57,839 bases of DNA from Trichomonas vaginalis G3 (lineage: Eukaryota; Parabasalia; Trichomonadida; Trichomonadidae): assembly GCF_026262505.1 (NCBI RefSeq), contig NW_026529278.1, positions 1 to 57,839 of the forward strand, given 5' to 3'. Numbering within the stretch: the first letter of the stretch is position 1; each line of letters opens with the position of its first letter. The notes beneath the pieces were generated by a model that saw only the letters and a list, made by a program, of their open reading frames with translations, had not been told where the DNA came from and made no database searches. The translations under genes were made by a program, and so were the position numbers. Positions 17,403-26,562 of the stretch are shown here, piece after piece.

Positions 17403-20400
17403 AGTCAGGCAATAGACTCATTGACTTTAACATTGAAGCTTTAGATGAACCAAACAGAGACTACTTACACAAACATTTCGGTAAGGTTTTCATGAGACTC
17501 TTAGAGAAAATTAAAATAAACTCACAACAGAGATGGATGGTATGTTATAAACTTGGTGGAAAGTATGAATGTTCTACGTTAAACCTCAATAATATTGGAA
17601 CATTACTACATCAGCTCTTGAAGGAGAACTTTATATCAGAGATAGATGCAAATGCTGCAGGTATTGTTGAAATGCAATATGACTTCTTCTTGACAAACAT
17701 AAAGAATCTTACTGAAATAAAGATGTATGATTTAACAGAATATGAAGGCTTAACGATGTCAGATGTAAAGAAAGGCAAACCAAAAAAGAGACCATATAGA
17801 GATGAAAGCACACTGACAAATGACCAGAAAGCCATTTTGGAAGCTCTTAAGCAAACAGGAAACCCAGCACTTATAGAAAGCTTTTGGAAAGATAATGGTG
17901 AAAAGAAGTTTTATAAGAAGAGAAGCGGTCAGTTCTGGAAGTATCTTTGCACATTACCTATAAATCTTGAGCGCTACCAAATCTTCAATGAACTGAACAA
18001 AAGAACTGCAACACTTATGACAGAAGACAATTGTTTCGTTTATGCTTGCATTCAGGCTGGAGTAGATGGAGAGACTATTGACCACATGAGAGAAGTCATT
18101 CGTGTTAGAGACTTTCCTCAAAGTAAAGTACAAGAAATTTCTGACGCAACAGGTATAGCATTTAATGTTACCATTGGTTATTTCAATGACTCAAGACATA
18201 ATGAAATAAAGAGATATATACCAAAAGAATGTGAAACTGTTCGAACTATTGACTTACTTCTTGTTGAAGACCACTACATGCTAAATGAAAGATTACCAAT
18301 GACAACATATTTCATTCGCAACTATATAGAAATCTTGAAGGAGTGTGGTGGAATGAACATTGAGAAACAGATGAAGATTTATACAAAGAGAGAGAACAAA
18401 TATGTAGTTCGTTATGATAGAACAACACCGTTATGGGATGTTATGAAAACATTGTGGGAGTGCAAATATTTCGAACCTATTTCTTATGGAGAACTTTTCA
18501 CATATACGACTGACTTATATAAACAGAACCTTGCACCATTTAAAGATTTGACATATGCTCCAAAGTATTGTGTACAACTGAAGAAGAAAGCCGAGTCAAA
18601 AGAAGTAAATAAAGCTAAATGTAAGTTCATTCCTGAGCACGTTTTCTTTGCTGACTTTGAATGTAGCACTGATGGAGTTCATAAAGCCTTTAACATTTGT
18701 TATGACAGTGAAGATGGTTCGGTGAGTGAAAGCATTTGGGGTCAGAACTGTGCAACAGAATTTTTGGAACGACTTCCTGACAAGAGTTTAATATATTTCC
18801 ATAACCTCAGTTATGATATAAACTTCATCTTAAGACACATGACAGAAGTGAAAGGAACTCCCATCATTAAAGGTTCACGAACAATGCAAATAACTGGCTT
18901 ATATAAAGGAAGAGCAATTATTATAAAAGACTCTTACAGTGTTATAAATAAGAAGCTTAAACTATTTCCTGCTATGTTTAACTTACAAACAGGACCGAAA
19001 GAAGTATTTCCATACAACTACTACAGCAGTGTTTTGTTAGCAAATGACAACAGAACTGGTGTCATTTCTGAAGCGTGTAAGTTTGTAAAAGATATTGAAA
19101 CGTTCATGAAAAACATAGATTCCATCAAAGGTTGCAGAATAGATGAAAACCACTTCGATTTAGAAAAGTATAGTACATTTTATTGCAAACAAGATGTAAG
19201 AATTTTAAGAGAAGGTTTTGTTAAGTTCCGCAATGACATATTGAAAGAGTTTGATTTAAACGTATATGACTACGTTAGTATTTGTTCTATTGCTAACAAA
19301 TTGTTTGAGAACAGAGTGTACTTCCCGAATGGAAATTTATATGACCTCTCAAATAAACCAAGAGAATTTATTTCACGCTGTATTCAAGGTGGAAGATGTA
19401 TGCTGTCAGATAACATTAAACAAAAGAGCGAAAAGAAACTCATTGCTGATTTCGACGCTGTTTCATTATATCCATCAGCTATAGCAAGACTTTATACTTT
19501 AGAAGGTATTCCAAAGGTTATGAAGAAAGAAATGTTAAGCACAGAGTATCTCATGAGAATTTATTCATGACGACCAAAAGGAACCCATTGATGAAAAGTT
19601 TATGTCTGGCTTCTTTGTTCTCATTAAGATAACAGAGATTGGAATACATAGACACTTTCCTTTAATAGTTTGTGACCCTGAACTAAATCCAGAACTTAAC
19701 GTTCCCAGAAGTTCAAACACTTGCTGTTTAATGTATGTTGACCATATAACATTACAAGACCTCATAAAATATCAAGGTGTCAAATGTGAAGTGTTGCAAG
19801 GATACTATTACGATGGAAACAGAGATATTAGAATAAGAGATGAAGTAAAGAAGTTGTTTGAGTTAAGGTTAAAGTATAAGAAAGAAGGAAATCCTTTGCA
19901 AGAAAATATAAAGCTCATTCTGAACAGTATTTATGGCAAAACTATTCTATCTCCTATTGAGTCAAAAATAACCATAGTAAATGACAAAGATGCTATAAGA
20001 TATGCTATAAGAAACTACAACCATATAGTGAAGTTCGAAGGTTTGGATGGTTCAGATAAAACTATTTTCAAGCTAACGAAAAGCATTTGCAGACACTTTA
20101 ACTTCTGTCCACTTGGTGTTAATATTCTGTCTATGTCGAAGAGAATAATGTGTGAAGTATTCTGTACTGCTGAGGACTTAGGAATGGACATCTTTTATAG
20201 CGATACGGACAGTATGCATCTCTACAATGAAGATATCCCTCGTTTAGCTGAAGAGTTTGAGAAACGTTATGGAAGAGTTCTCATTGGTAAAAACCTTGGT
20301 CAATTTCATAGCGACTTTGCAGAAATCACAAAAGATAAACAAAGTTTAGCATACAAGTCAATATTTTGTGGAAAGAAGACTTACATAGACTTACTCACGA

Positions 20401-20708
20401 ATGATTTAAATGAAGTTGCATTTCACTGCAGAATGAAAGGCGTGAAGCAAGATGTTATTGCTTTAACCGCTAATGAAATGTTTCCTGACTCTGTTCAGTG
20501 TTTCTATGATGAAGATAAAGGTTTAATGGTTCCGCAACGAAAATTTGACAAAGACTCTGAGTTCAGTTTAATGAAACTTTACAAAGCACTTCATGATGGT
20601 CAAGAGATTGGATTTGACTTATGTAAGTCTTCTAGTCCTTGCTTTGCTGAAAAGTTTAACTTCTCAATAACGACTAAAACAAGCTTTATTCGTAAGTTGA
20701 AGTTCTGA
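17399..20708 (+). pseudogene. Protein-primed family B DNA polymerase (broken)
   Basis: Polinton polB signatures are seen in order along the region: exonuclease I (FFADFECSTDG), exonuclease II (YFHNLSYDINFILR), exonuclease III (YSTFYCKQDVRILR), polymerase motif A (DFDAVSLYPSAIARL), motif B (LILNSIYGKTIL) and motif C (IFYSDTDSMHL). The total span of about 3.3 kb is normal for Polinton polymerases. The family replicates linear DNA from a protein primer at the termini. This copy is broken, and the exact start is uncertain because it abuts the gene before it. All the family motifs are still readable, consistent with a young element. Confidence 0.88.
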
Positions 20709-20770
20709 GGTCATTTATTTTTGTCAGCAATGAGGTCATTCGTGATAAAAATAAGCCGCTAGCGTAGATT

Positions 20771-21628
20771 TTACAATACTGCGATGGTAGAGTTTAAGAG
20801 TTGTGCTTCAATGTAGAGACAGTCCTTATGGTCTGGAGGTAAGAACACTGGGCAGTTATCGTCATGAGTGGAGAACATGTCTATCCAAAACTCACGATTG
20901 AAGCCAGTTAATTTATAGTATTTAGGGTTAGGAAGTGGTGAAGTTCTTGTATGACCAATGAACTCATTTTCAACGCCTTTGGCTATATTAGAGAAAAGAA
21001 TAGCTTGCTTTCTATCCCAAATGCCGGGTGTTACAATCTTTGAAAATTCATTTTTCCTCGGAAGCATTGCATCATAATTGAAAACATTCTTGAAATCATC
21101 ACTTGGTTCAGAGATTTGAAATCTTATACGTAATGGATTTTCTTTCTCTTTAGCGACTTCATTGAATGGTGAGAATACAACAAACTGACAGTCATGTGTT
21201 CCATCTTCATTTTCATTAAATTCATAATGAAAGTCTATAAGTTGTGGCTGACTACCTTCTTCTTTCAGTTGTGCAAGAAACTCACGTAAAGGCTGTAAAG
21301 TTTGTACTTCAATGTTAAACTTTTTCTCGAACATCTCATTAAATGAAATCATACATTGCAACAATGTTGTATCGTCTTTAAAGTATTTGTATATGTGAAT
21401 GTTTTGGGCGCTTAAAGACTGTTCGTCATTTTCTATCTCGATTTGAAGTATAAAGTCAACCTTTCTGAAAGCACGTGTTATATACATAGATGTTATGCCA
21501 ATGTACTTCTCTTCATTTATGTTCACAATCCAGTCTGTTGGAAACTTAAACGTTACTCTGTTCCCCTTTATTTTGACGTCAGGGTTTTCACTACTGAACG
21601 TAACAGATAAAGGTATTTGTCTATACAT
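20771..21628 (-). CDS. Structural-type protein, paralogue of 5702 and 49954
   Basis: The 285-residue, beta-rich protein starts MYRQIPLSVTFSSENPD after GAATTAAATG. The block FKFPTDWIVNINEEKYIGI near residue 30 is the family signature shared with 5702-6583 and 49954 (hydrophobic-Pro-x-x-Trp, then Lys-Tyr/Ala-Ile-Gly/Glu-Ile). The end reads DCLYIEAQLLNSTIAV. No catalytic motif is seen. As it lies between the polymerase and the capsid gene cluster, a minor capsid or vertex role is plausible. Confidence 0.5.
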   Translation of the reverse strand: MYRQIPLSVTFSSENPDVKIKGNRVTFKFPTDWIVNINEEKYIGITSMYITRAFRKVDFILQIEIENDEQSLSAQNIHIYKYFKDDTTLLQCMISFNEMFEKKFNIEVQTLQPLREFLAQLKEEGSQPQLIDFHYEFNENEDGTHDCQFVVFSPFNEVAKEKENPLRIRFQISEPSDDFKNVFNYDAMLPRKNEFSKIVTPGIWDRKQAILFSNIAKGVENEFIGHTRTSPLPNPKYYKLTGFNREFWIDMFSTHDDNCPVFLPPDHKDCLYIEAQLLNSTIAVL

Positions 21629-21652
21629 TTAATTCGGATAAAAATAAACCAT

Positions 21653-21913
21653 TTACTCTTTCTTTGCTTCAGCTTCTTTAGCTTTTGCTTCAGCTTCTTC
21701 TCTAGCTTTCTTCGCCAGCAAACGTGGGTTCTTTTGTCTTCCAGCAGCTAATGCAGCAAGTTGTTTTTCACTAAGTTTTCTCTTTGGTCTCTCTGGCTTT
21801 TGTTCTTGTTTTTGTTCCTTCAGTTCGGATAAAATTTGCTCACGAATTTCTTTCTTCAATGCTTCAACATCTATGACACCTTGGGTCTTGGCCGTAGGGC
21901 TTGTCTGAGTCAT
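21653..21913 (-). CDS. Small charged protein, probable coiled coil
   Basis: The 86-residue protein has a helix (ALKKEIREQILSELKEQKQ), a basic Pro-rich centre (KPERPKRKLSEKQLAALAAG) and an Ala/Lys/Glu tail. It could bind nucleic acid through the basic centre. ATG follows CAGTCAAATG. It is divergent from 21959, with about 45 bp between starts. Confidence 0.5.
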   Translation of the reverse strand: MTQTSPTAKTQGVIDVEALKKEIREQILSELKEQKQEQKPERPKRKLSEKQLAALAAGRQKNPRLLAKKAREEAEAKAKEAEAKKE

Positions 21914-21958
21914 TTGACTGCAGATAAAAAACTAAATTAAAACTTTAACCGATGTAAA

Positions 21959-22387
21959 ATGAGCTTGTCAAAATCAGAGCGAGAGTCTATTATATTAAAT
22001 GACGCCAGAGGAATACAACATCCTTTCTATTACGTAAGTCAGAGTAAAGATGGTAAAATATACGTAAGAAAAAGAAAGGTTCCATTAGCGAATGCAGAAA
22101 GCGACAGTATTAAGGTGCATGGCACCGAGGGCGAAGCCCATGTTAAGCCTTCTGTTCAAACTGAGCCACCAATAGAACCAGAAGAAAAGAAGCCAGATAT
22201 ACTTTCAATAACGAACCAAGAGCTTATTGCAAAGTTCGTGAATTTCATTGAAAAACAAACCGAGTCAAAGAATCCTGACCCGCCAGTGAAAGAAGTTGAG
22301 ACAAAAGAGAATGTACAGTTCATTGAAAATGTCAAGAAACAACTTCCACCACGAATGCCAAGAAGAAGAGTGAGAATAATGAAGTAA
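21959..22387 (+). CDS. Conserved small protein with in-frame double-hairpin element
   Basis: The 142-residue protein starts MSLSKSERESIILNDARG. The N-terminal 45 residues contain a motif (SIILNDARG, then SKDGKIYVRKRK) that is matched by the M2 gene at 45923-46507 (SIIESARSG, then HKNGTASISKKK) and more weakly by 24523-24759 (YIKSGTI, then MKDGRVQFRKIK), so it defines a small Maverick family. The peptide VHGTEGEAHV is encoded by a double-hairpin element at 22114-22142. The end is basic (RMPRRRVRIMK). It is directly upstream of the capsid gene, and DNA or capsid binding is possible. Confidence 0.55.
   Translation: MSLSKSERESIILNDARGIQHPFYYVSQSKDGKIYVRKRKVPLANAESDSIKVHGTEGEAHVKPSVQTEPPIEPEEKKPDILSITNQELIAKFVNFIEKQTESKNPDPPVKEVETKENVQFIENVKKQLPPRMPRRRVRIMK
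22114..22142 (+). repeat. Double-hairpin element, copy 6 (inside coding sequence)
   Basis: GGTGC-ATG-GCACC, spacer GA, GGGC-GAA-GCCC, then ATG. Several bases on both sides of stem 1 differ from copy 5 in a compensating way. In frame in the 21959 gene. Confidence 0.8.
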
Positions 22388-22414
22388 ATAGATATTTTTA
22401 TCTGAAGTAAATAC

Positions 22415-23985
22415 ATGCAGAACGAACAGCTAAACGAATTTACTCCAGCAGAGCATATTCATCAGATTCGCTCATATTTCGATATCATAGACAATGCAGT
22501 TCAAATTGGTGACACTAATAGAAAATATTCTGACGCAAAGATTCCATCACAACCTGGAACTGCTAAAGATAACACATGGGTAACATTCAATCTCTCACCT
22601 CCTGGTGAAAATATGTTGGACCTTTACAATACATTCATTACATATAAAATGGAAGGTCAATTTATTGTAGATAAAGAAATTGGTTCAGGTTCCAATAAAA
22701 CAAACCCACCAGGATTTTGGATTGGTTTCGATGACGCTTTCTATGCAGTTGCTGGATATCAAATCCTTGCAAATGGTCGTATCGTATATTCTCAAGACAA
22801 CGCAAGAGAAGAAGCATATATAACTTCAAACTCACAAACTACCGAACAAATAAAGAAAGTAGATGTTTTCTCAAAGACTCGACATGAAGATGTATGGAGT
22901 CATTCGGGAACATGCAGAACAGGACAAATTGTTAGTGGTCCAATTACAGCAGGAAAATCATTTGATTTTAAGCTTCGTTTAAGAATTCCTGTTAGAAGAT
23001 TCCTTCCATTAGAAGCTATTCGATTTATTCCAGCTTTTGCAGGAAACATTCAGCTTAAAGTAAAGTTCAGTAGCGACGCCTACAATGCACATCTATATCT
23101 GTAAATGATATCATTGCTTTCAATCCAACTCTTAAAGTTGCATTTGCTTCAGATTCAAATCCACCGACAAATAAATTTGTTCCATGGAATGAACCATTCA
23201 CTATGATAACGAAGTCAGTAGAAGCTAGTGGAACAGTTACTATTACAACTGTAACCCAGCAACTATTTCGAACAAAGATGGATTTTAATGAATGTTTCAT
23301 TCATCCAAAGTCATTCTCTTTAGACCCTAACATTTATACAGAACTTGTAGAACATTATACAAACGAGGCTTTATGTTTTCCTGTTAAAGTTATGGATTGG
23401 ATTCCTATGGACGGTTCATTCTCAAAGAATACAGATAGTTCAAGTGCAACATTTACAGCAGCTTATACGCCTATTAATGTTAAAAGTATTTGGGCACTAT
23501 TTAGAAAGAAAGACAACTATGTTAATTTTGAGAACCCTAAGTTTAAATATCTTCAGCTTTCCATGGGAGCTTATGGAAATATGCCTGCAGAACCCGAAAA
23601 ATCATATGGCCCTGTATTTTATGAAATGGTTGCGAACGCCTGCAATACAAACAATGATATGATAGGATTTAATGAAGATGTTATGAGGTCATTGGTGGAT
23701 GATGGTAGTGTGGAACATAAATGGGATAGCTATGACAACACACATTTCTTATGTGGTTTTCCAACAGAAGTGGACTTTTGCTTCCAGCAAGGTCAAACAT
23801 CTACTGCTCCAATAACATACAAATTGTCTGTTAAAGGACCTATTGAACTAGCAACTGAAAATGTACCAAAGCCACTTATTGGATTTATGAGGGATTGTTG
23901 CTTTGCCATTCATGTGCGTGCTAATGGCATCCCCATAATAAGATTAGATGACTATAACTTAGCTACGGACGACAGTGAGGAATAA
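22415..23985 (+). pseudogene. Major capsid protein, double jelly-roll type (broken)
   Basis: Starts MQNEQLNEFTPAEHIHQIRS. The gene is about 1.57 kb, a normal length for Polinton capsid genes, and beta-rich throughout. The block RFIPAFAGNIQLKVKF near the middle matches RYLPNWAGKISIELTP of the M2 fragment at 33656-34696, supporting a common capsid family. Features such as CFPVKVMDWIPMDGSF and NVKSIWALFRKKDNY fit the second jelly roll (compare TMFVLFRRTINDY in M2). It lies beside the membrane-anchored protein gene at 24016. This copy is broken, although the parts are otherwise full length. Confidence 0.75.
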
Positions 23986-24015
23986 AGGATGAACGTTTAT
24001 TTTTAAAGCTTATAA

Positions 24016-24474
24016 ATGAGTTCTTCATCAAGCTCTCGTGAACCTTCACCATCTATGAAACAAACTTTACCAAACGATTATGGAGCACCTATTGAATATT
24101 TCTTACGAGCTGCACAATGGCAAAGAGCAGTCTCACCAAGGTTAGGTGTTCCACCAGCTCCTGTCAAAAATAGCATTTGGTCAAGTCCTTATATAAGATA
24201 TGGTCTCCCACTAGGTTTGCTAGCTACAGCAGGAGCAGTTATGATGTTGAAAAGAAATAAAGCAAATGTTGTAAATAATACTGAAGTAGCTGAAGTTAAA
24301 CAAACTCCAACACCTTCGCCAAAACCAACGCCTTCACAAGCAAAACCTTCAATGACTCCTGAACCTATGGAAGTACAAACTCCTGTTCAAAAGTCAACTC
24401 CTAAACCGACTCCAACATTTAAACCAGAACCTACTCCTCAAATAAATCGTAAAACTCCTGCGTTTCCTTACTGA
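24016..24474 (+). CDS. Single-pass membrane protein with Pro/Thr-rich tail
   Basis: The 152-residue protein has a Ser-rich start, a hydrophobic segment near residues 62-77 (YGLPLGLLATAGAVMML) followed at once by KRNK (positive-inside), and a Pro/Thr/Lys-rich tail with PTPSPKPTPS-type repeats. It would be anchored in a membrane with an extended tail, possibly in a virion or a cell membrane. ATG follows TTATAAATG. A GTTTATTTTT word lies between the capsid gene stop and this start. Confidence 0.55.
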   Translation: MSSSSSSREPSPSMKQTLPNDYGAPIEYFLRAAQWQRAVSPRLGVPPAPVKNSIWSSPYIRYGLPLGLLATAGAVMMLKRNKANVVNNTEVAEVKQTPTPSPKPTPSQAKPSMTPEPMEVQTPVQKSTPKPTPTFKPEPTPQINRKTPAFPY

Positions 24475-24522
24475 AAAAATAACGTTATTTTTATTTAATA
24501 TTAAAAATTTTATTTGATTGAA

Positions 24523-24759
24523 ATGACAAATAAAGTCACTGAAGCAATGAAACAAAAGTTTTTGGTAGAATACATTAAATCAGGAACTATTCCAGAAGGT
24601 TTTTACATTCATACTATGAAGGATGGTAGAGTTCAGTTTAGAAAGATAAAGCAACCATTAGATAGAGAAGGTATATTAAGGAAGATTAAACTTCATGAGG
24701 ACAACATTGCTGAACTTAAGAAGAAGTTAGAAGAGTTGGAGAAAGGAAGAGAGTTATAA
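24523..24759 (+). CDS. Small protein with C-terminal coiled coil
   Basis: About 78 residues from the ATG at 24523 (MTNKVTEAMKQKFLVEY). It shares the KDG-x-V-x-x-R-K pattern with the 21959 protein and ends in a Lys/Glu coiled coil (LHEDNIAELKKKLEELEK). It is the last gene before the right terminal repeat. The 27-codon ORF at 60-143 resembles its tail. The function is unknown. Confidence 0.45.
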   Translation: MTNKVTEAMKQKFLVEYIKSGTIPEGFYIHTMKDGRVQFRKIKQPLDREGILRKIKLHEDNIAELKKKLEELEKGREL

Positions 24760-24799
24760 AGCAATGAATTCAACGGGGTAGAAATGAGGTTAGAAATCG

Positions 24800-24813
24800 G
24801 GTTAGATCTCACC
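24800..24813. repeat. AGATCT-centred palindrome, hybrid copy
   Basis: GGTTAGATCTCACC combines the left arm of the 13715/14580 type with the right arm of the 4903 type. It lies exactly at the inner boundary of the right terminal repeat, as if a crossover or conversion tract ended inside the palindrome. Confidence 0.7.
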
Positions 24814-25458
24814 ACTTCACCTAAATTTATTTTTGTGCTATGTTTTCATACGTGTGAGGGTGGTGATATCATTAATTTTTAAGTTTATTTTTTATTTTAT
24901 TTTTTATTTTATTTTTTATTTTATTTTTTATTTTATTTTTTATTTTATTTTTATATAAATGACGAAAACTATTGAGATAACAAACTACAACGGTCATGAG
25001 TTCAAGAATTTGTTCTTCGTTCCTCGTGAAAATACATTCTATCAGATACGAGGGAGAAAGGGTAAAGTTAGTTTGAGCGTTTACGACAACAAACATAATG
25101 GGAGATATATAAAAGCAATAGATACAAACGGTAAACGTGTTTCATTAGCTTTGTCAAAACTTACTAACATTTATTTTGACAGTGACTTTGACCTATATGA
25201 AGAAGAAAGTGAGTCAGAAGATTATGAGCTGTTATGTGAAGCACAGCAATGGGAGGAGTTGCAATACTTTTGTAAGTGAGAACGTTTATTTTTACATTAG
25301 TGAGGTGAAGTGGTTGGCGGCTTTGTAAATATTTAAGGTTAAGTTGGTGTTGTCATTTGTGTTGTAAAATATACGTTAACGGTTTTGTAAAGTATCAAAC
25401 CGTTATCTTGGGTAAGGTGGAACGCAGTGCCGCCGTACCCAAGATAGGGATACTAACT
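24804..25458. repeat. M1 right terminal inverted repeat
   Basis: About 655 bp, the inverse of 4270-4912. It differs by a handful of substitutions and one extra 12-bp A/T unit in the microsatellite near 24890-24955. It ends GGATACTAACT at 25458. Confidence 0.9.
24959..25279 (+). CDS. TIR-encoded small protein, right copy
   Basis: The same 106-residue sequence as 4449-4769, in the right terminal repeat and reading toward the element end. Amino acid identity between the copies is complete, which fits either recent duplication or continuing conversion between the termini. The start follows TATATAAATG. See the left copy for composition. Confidence 0.6.
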   Translation: MTKTIEITNYNGHEFKNLFFVPRENTFYQIRGRKGKVSLSVYDNKHNGRYIKAIDTNGKRVSLALSKLTNIYFDSDFDLYEEESESEDYELLCEAQQWEELQYFCK

Positions 25459-25463
25459 ATCTC
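25459..25463. repeat. Target-site duplication ATCTC, right copy
   Basis: ATCTC directly after the M1 terminus, identical to 4265-4269. It is part of the transposase frame. Confidence 0.85.
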
Positions 25464-26562
25464 TCAGATAATCCGTGAATTTGGACTTTAATCTTTTGGC
25501 AATGCCAACATCAAATACTTGTAAAATGTGTGTTGTATGTGCGGGAAGAACAATTAATTTGATGTTGGCACTTGCCAAAAGGAACAATGCCAGAGGATTC
25601 TCGCGGCTGGAGTGTCCATCACACACAATGAGAGCAGGCTTGTCACGTATATCTTCTGGCATTCTCTGGCGTTCAAAGTTAAGCCACTCGATGAAGAAAA
25701 TGCAATACAATAAGAATACACTTCTGTTCACCCAGCCTTTTGGCGTAGAAGTAAACCAACAATGTCTTTCGCGCTGGAATACTTTCAGTTCTCTAGGTAG
25801 TTCTGCAATACATGGGAGAACAAAGAGAGGTGGGACAGATTTGCCTGTCATTGAGCATCCGCATAAAGCTGTAATGTGCGGAAAGTTTGGAATTCCTTTG
25901 GCGATCATATGCTCTATCTCCTCAGGTAATGCAACTTTCTTCTTCTTAAATTTGTTTATGAATGTTTCATCAATACTAAAAATCAACTCCTCTGGAGTAC
26001 TTTCGATTGTTTCACGATGTTTATCGTAGAATTCTTCGATAATTCTTGGTTCACACGCCATGTATCTTGATTCTTCAATCTCTTGGCATGCCTTAAGCTT
26101 GCAATGCAATTGCTGTAAAATATGGTTAACATAAGGTCTCGATACATCATCACCACCAAGAGTATTGATAACTTCTTCTGCAAGAGTAGGACAATTAATC
26201 TCAAGAAGGAATCTGTAACCATAATCTCTTCTGAGCTCTTTCAACTTGAACGCCTCGTCAATAATGTCAGCTGCTTCTAGAGCTTCACCTTTGTAAGCAG
26301 AATCTTCGATAATTTCTTTTAAAGTGAGCTGATCACGCTCGCATAGGTATGGATCTGCACCGCCATGATTCCCTTTTTCCCAGTATAGACCTAATGCAGC
26401 TCTTTTAAGTGCAGTAGCAATGAGATTGGATGTTAAAGTTCCGAGATCTGGGTATTCTTCCTCCCATGCAAGCTTAGTTTGACTATATGTCATACCTTCG
26501 GCGCGACAATTGATGATAAACTTTTGTTGTCTACCAAGAAATTCGACTGTGAGAAATTCCAT
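25459..26562 (-). CDS. Pogo-like transposase, N-terminal and catalytic part
   Basis: 368 codons from ATG (MEFLTVEFLGRQQKF). An N-terminal helix-turn-helix-type region is followed by the DDE core: first Asp in LIFSIDETFIN, second in LIVCDGHSSREN and third in HILQVFDVGIAK. There are 35 residues between the second and third, a DD35D arrangement with the VLPAHTTHILQ block typical of pogo/Tigger-type enzymes. The frame runs to the Maverick insertion and continues in phase at 4264. The enzyme would cut and paste its own transposon. No internal damage is seen in this part. Confidence 0.8.

Larger units (their letters stand above)
4270..25458. mobile_element. Full-length Maverick/Polinton M1 (21,189 bp)
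   Basis: M1 begins AGTTAGTATCC and ends GGATACTAACT. It has terminal inverted repeats of about 643 and 655 bp and a 5-bp target duplication. The gene set is a packaging ATPase, minor structural proteins, a collagen/tail-fibre protein, an integrase, two KilA-N genes, protein-primed polymerase B, the major capsid protein and small proteins. I found no adenovirus-type protease. The arrangement looks whole, with about four or five breaks in coding regions. The two terminal repeats differ by only a handful of substitutions and one 12-bp repeat unit, so the insertion is recent. It lies inside a pogo-like transposon. Confidence 0.92.

Noticed and set aside
4270-25458. Adenovirus-type (Ulp1-like) cysteine protease in M1
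   Set aside because: I looked for the His...Asp/Asn...Gln...Cys order typical of Polinton proteases and found no frame that fits. It may be absent or too diverged to see by eye.
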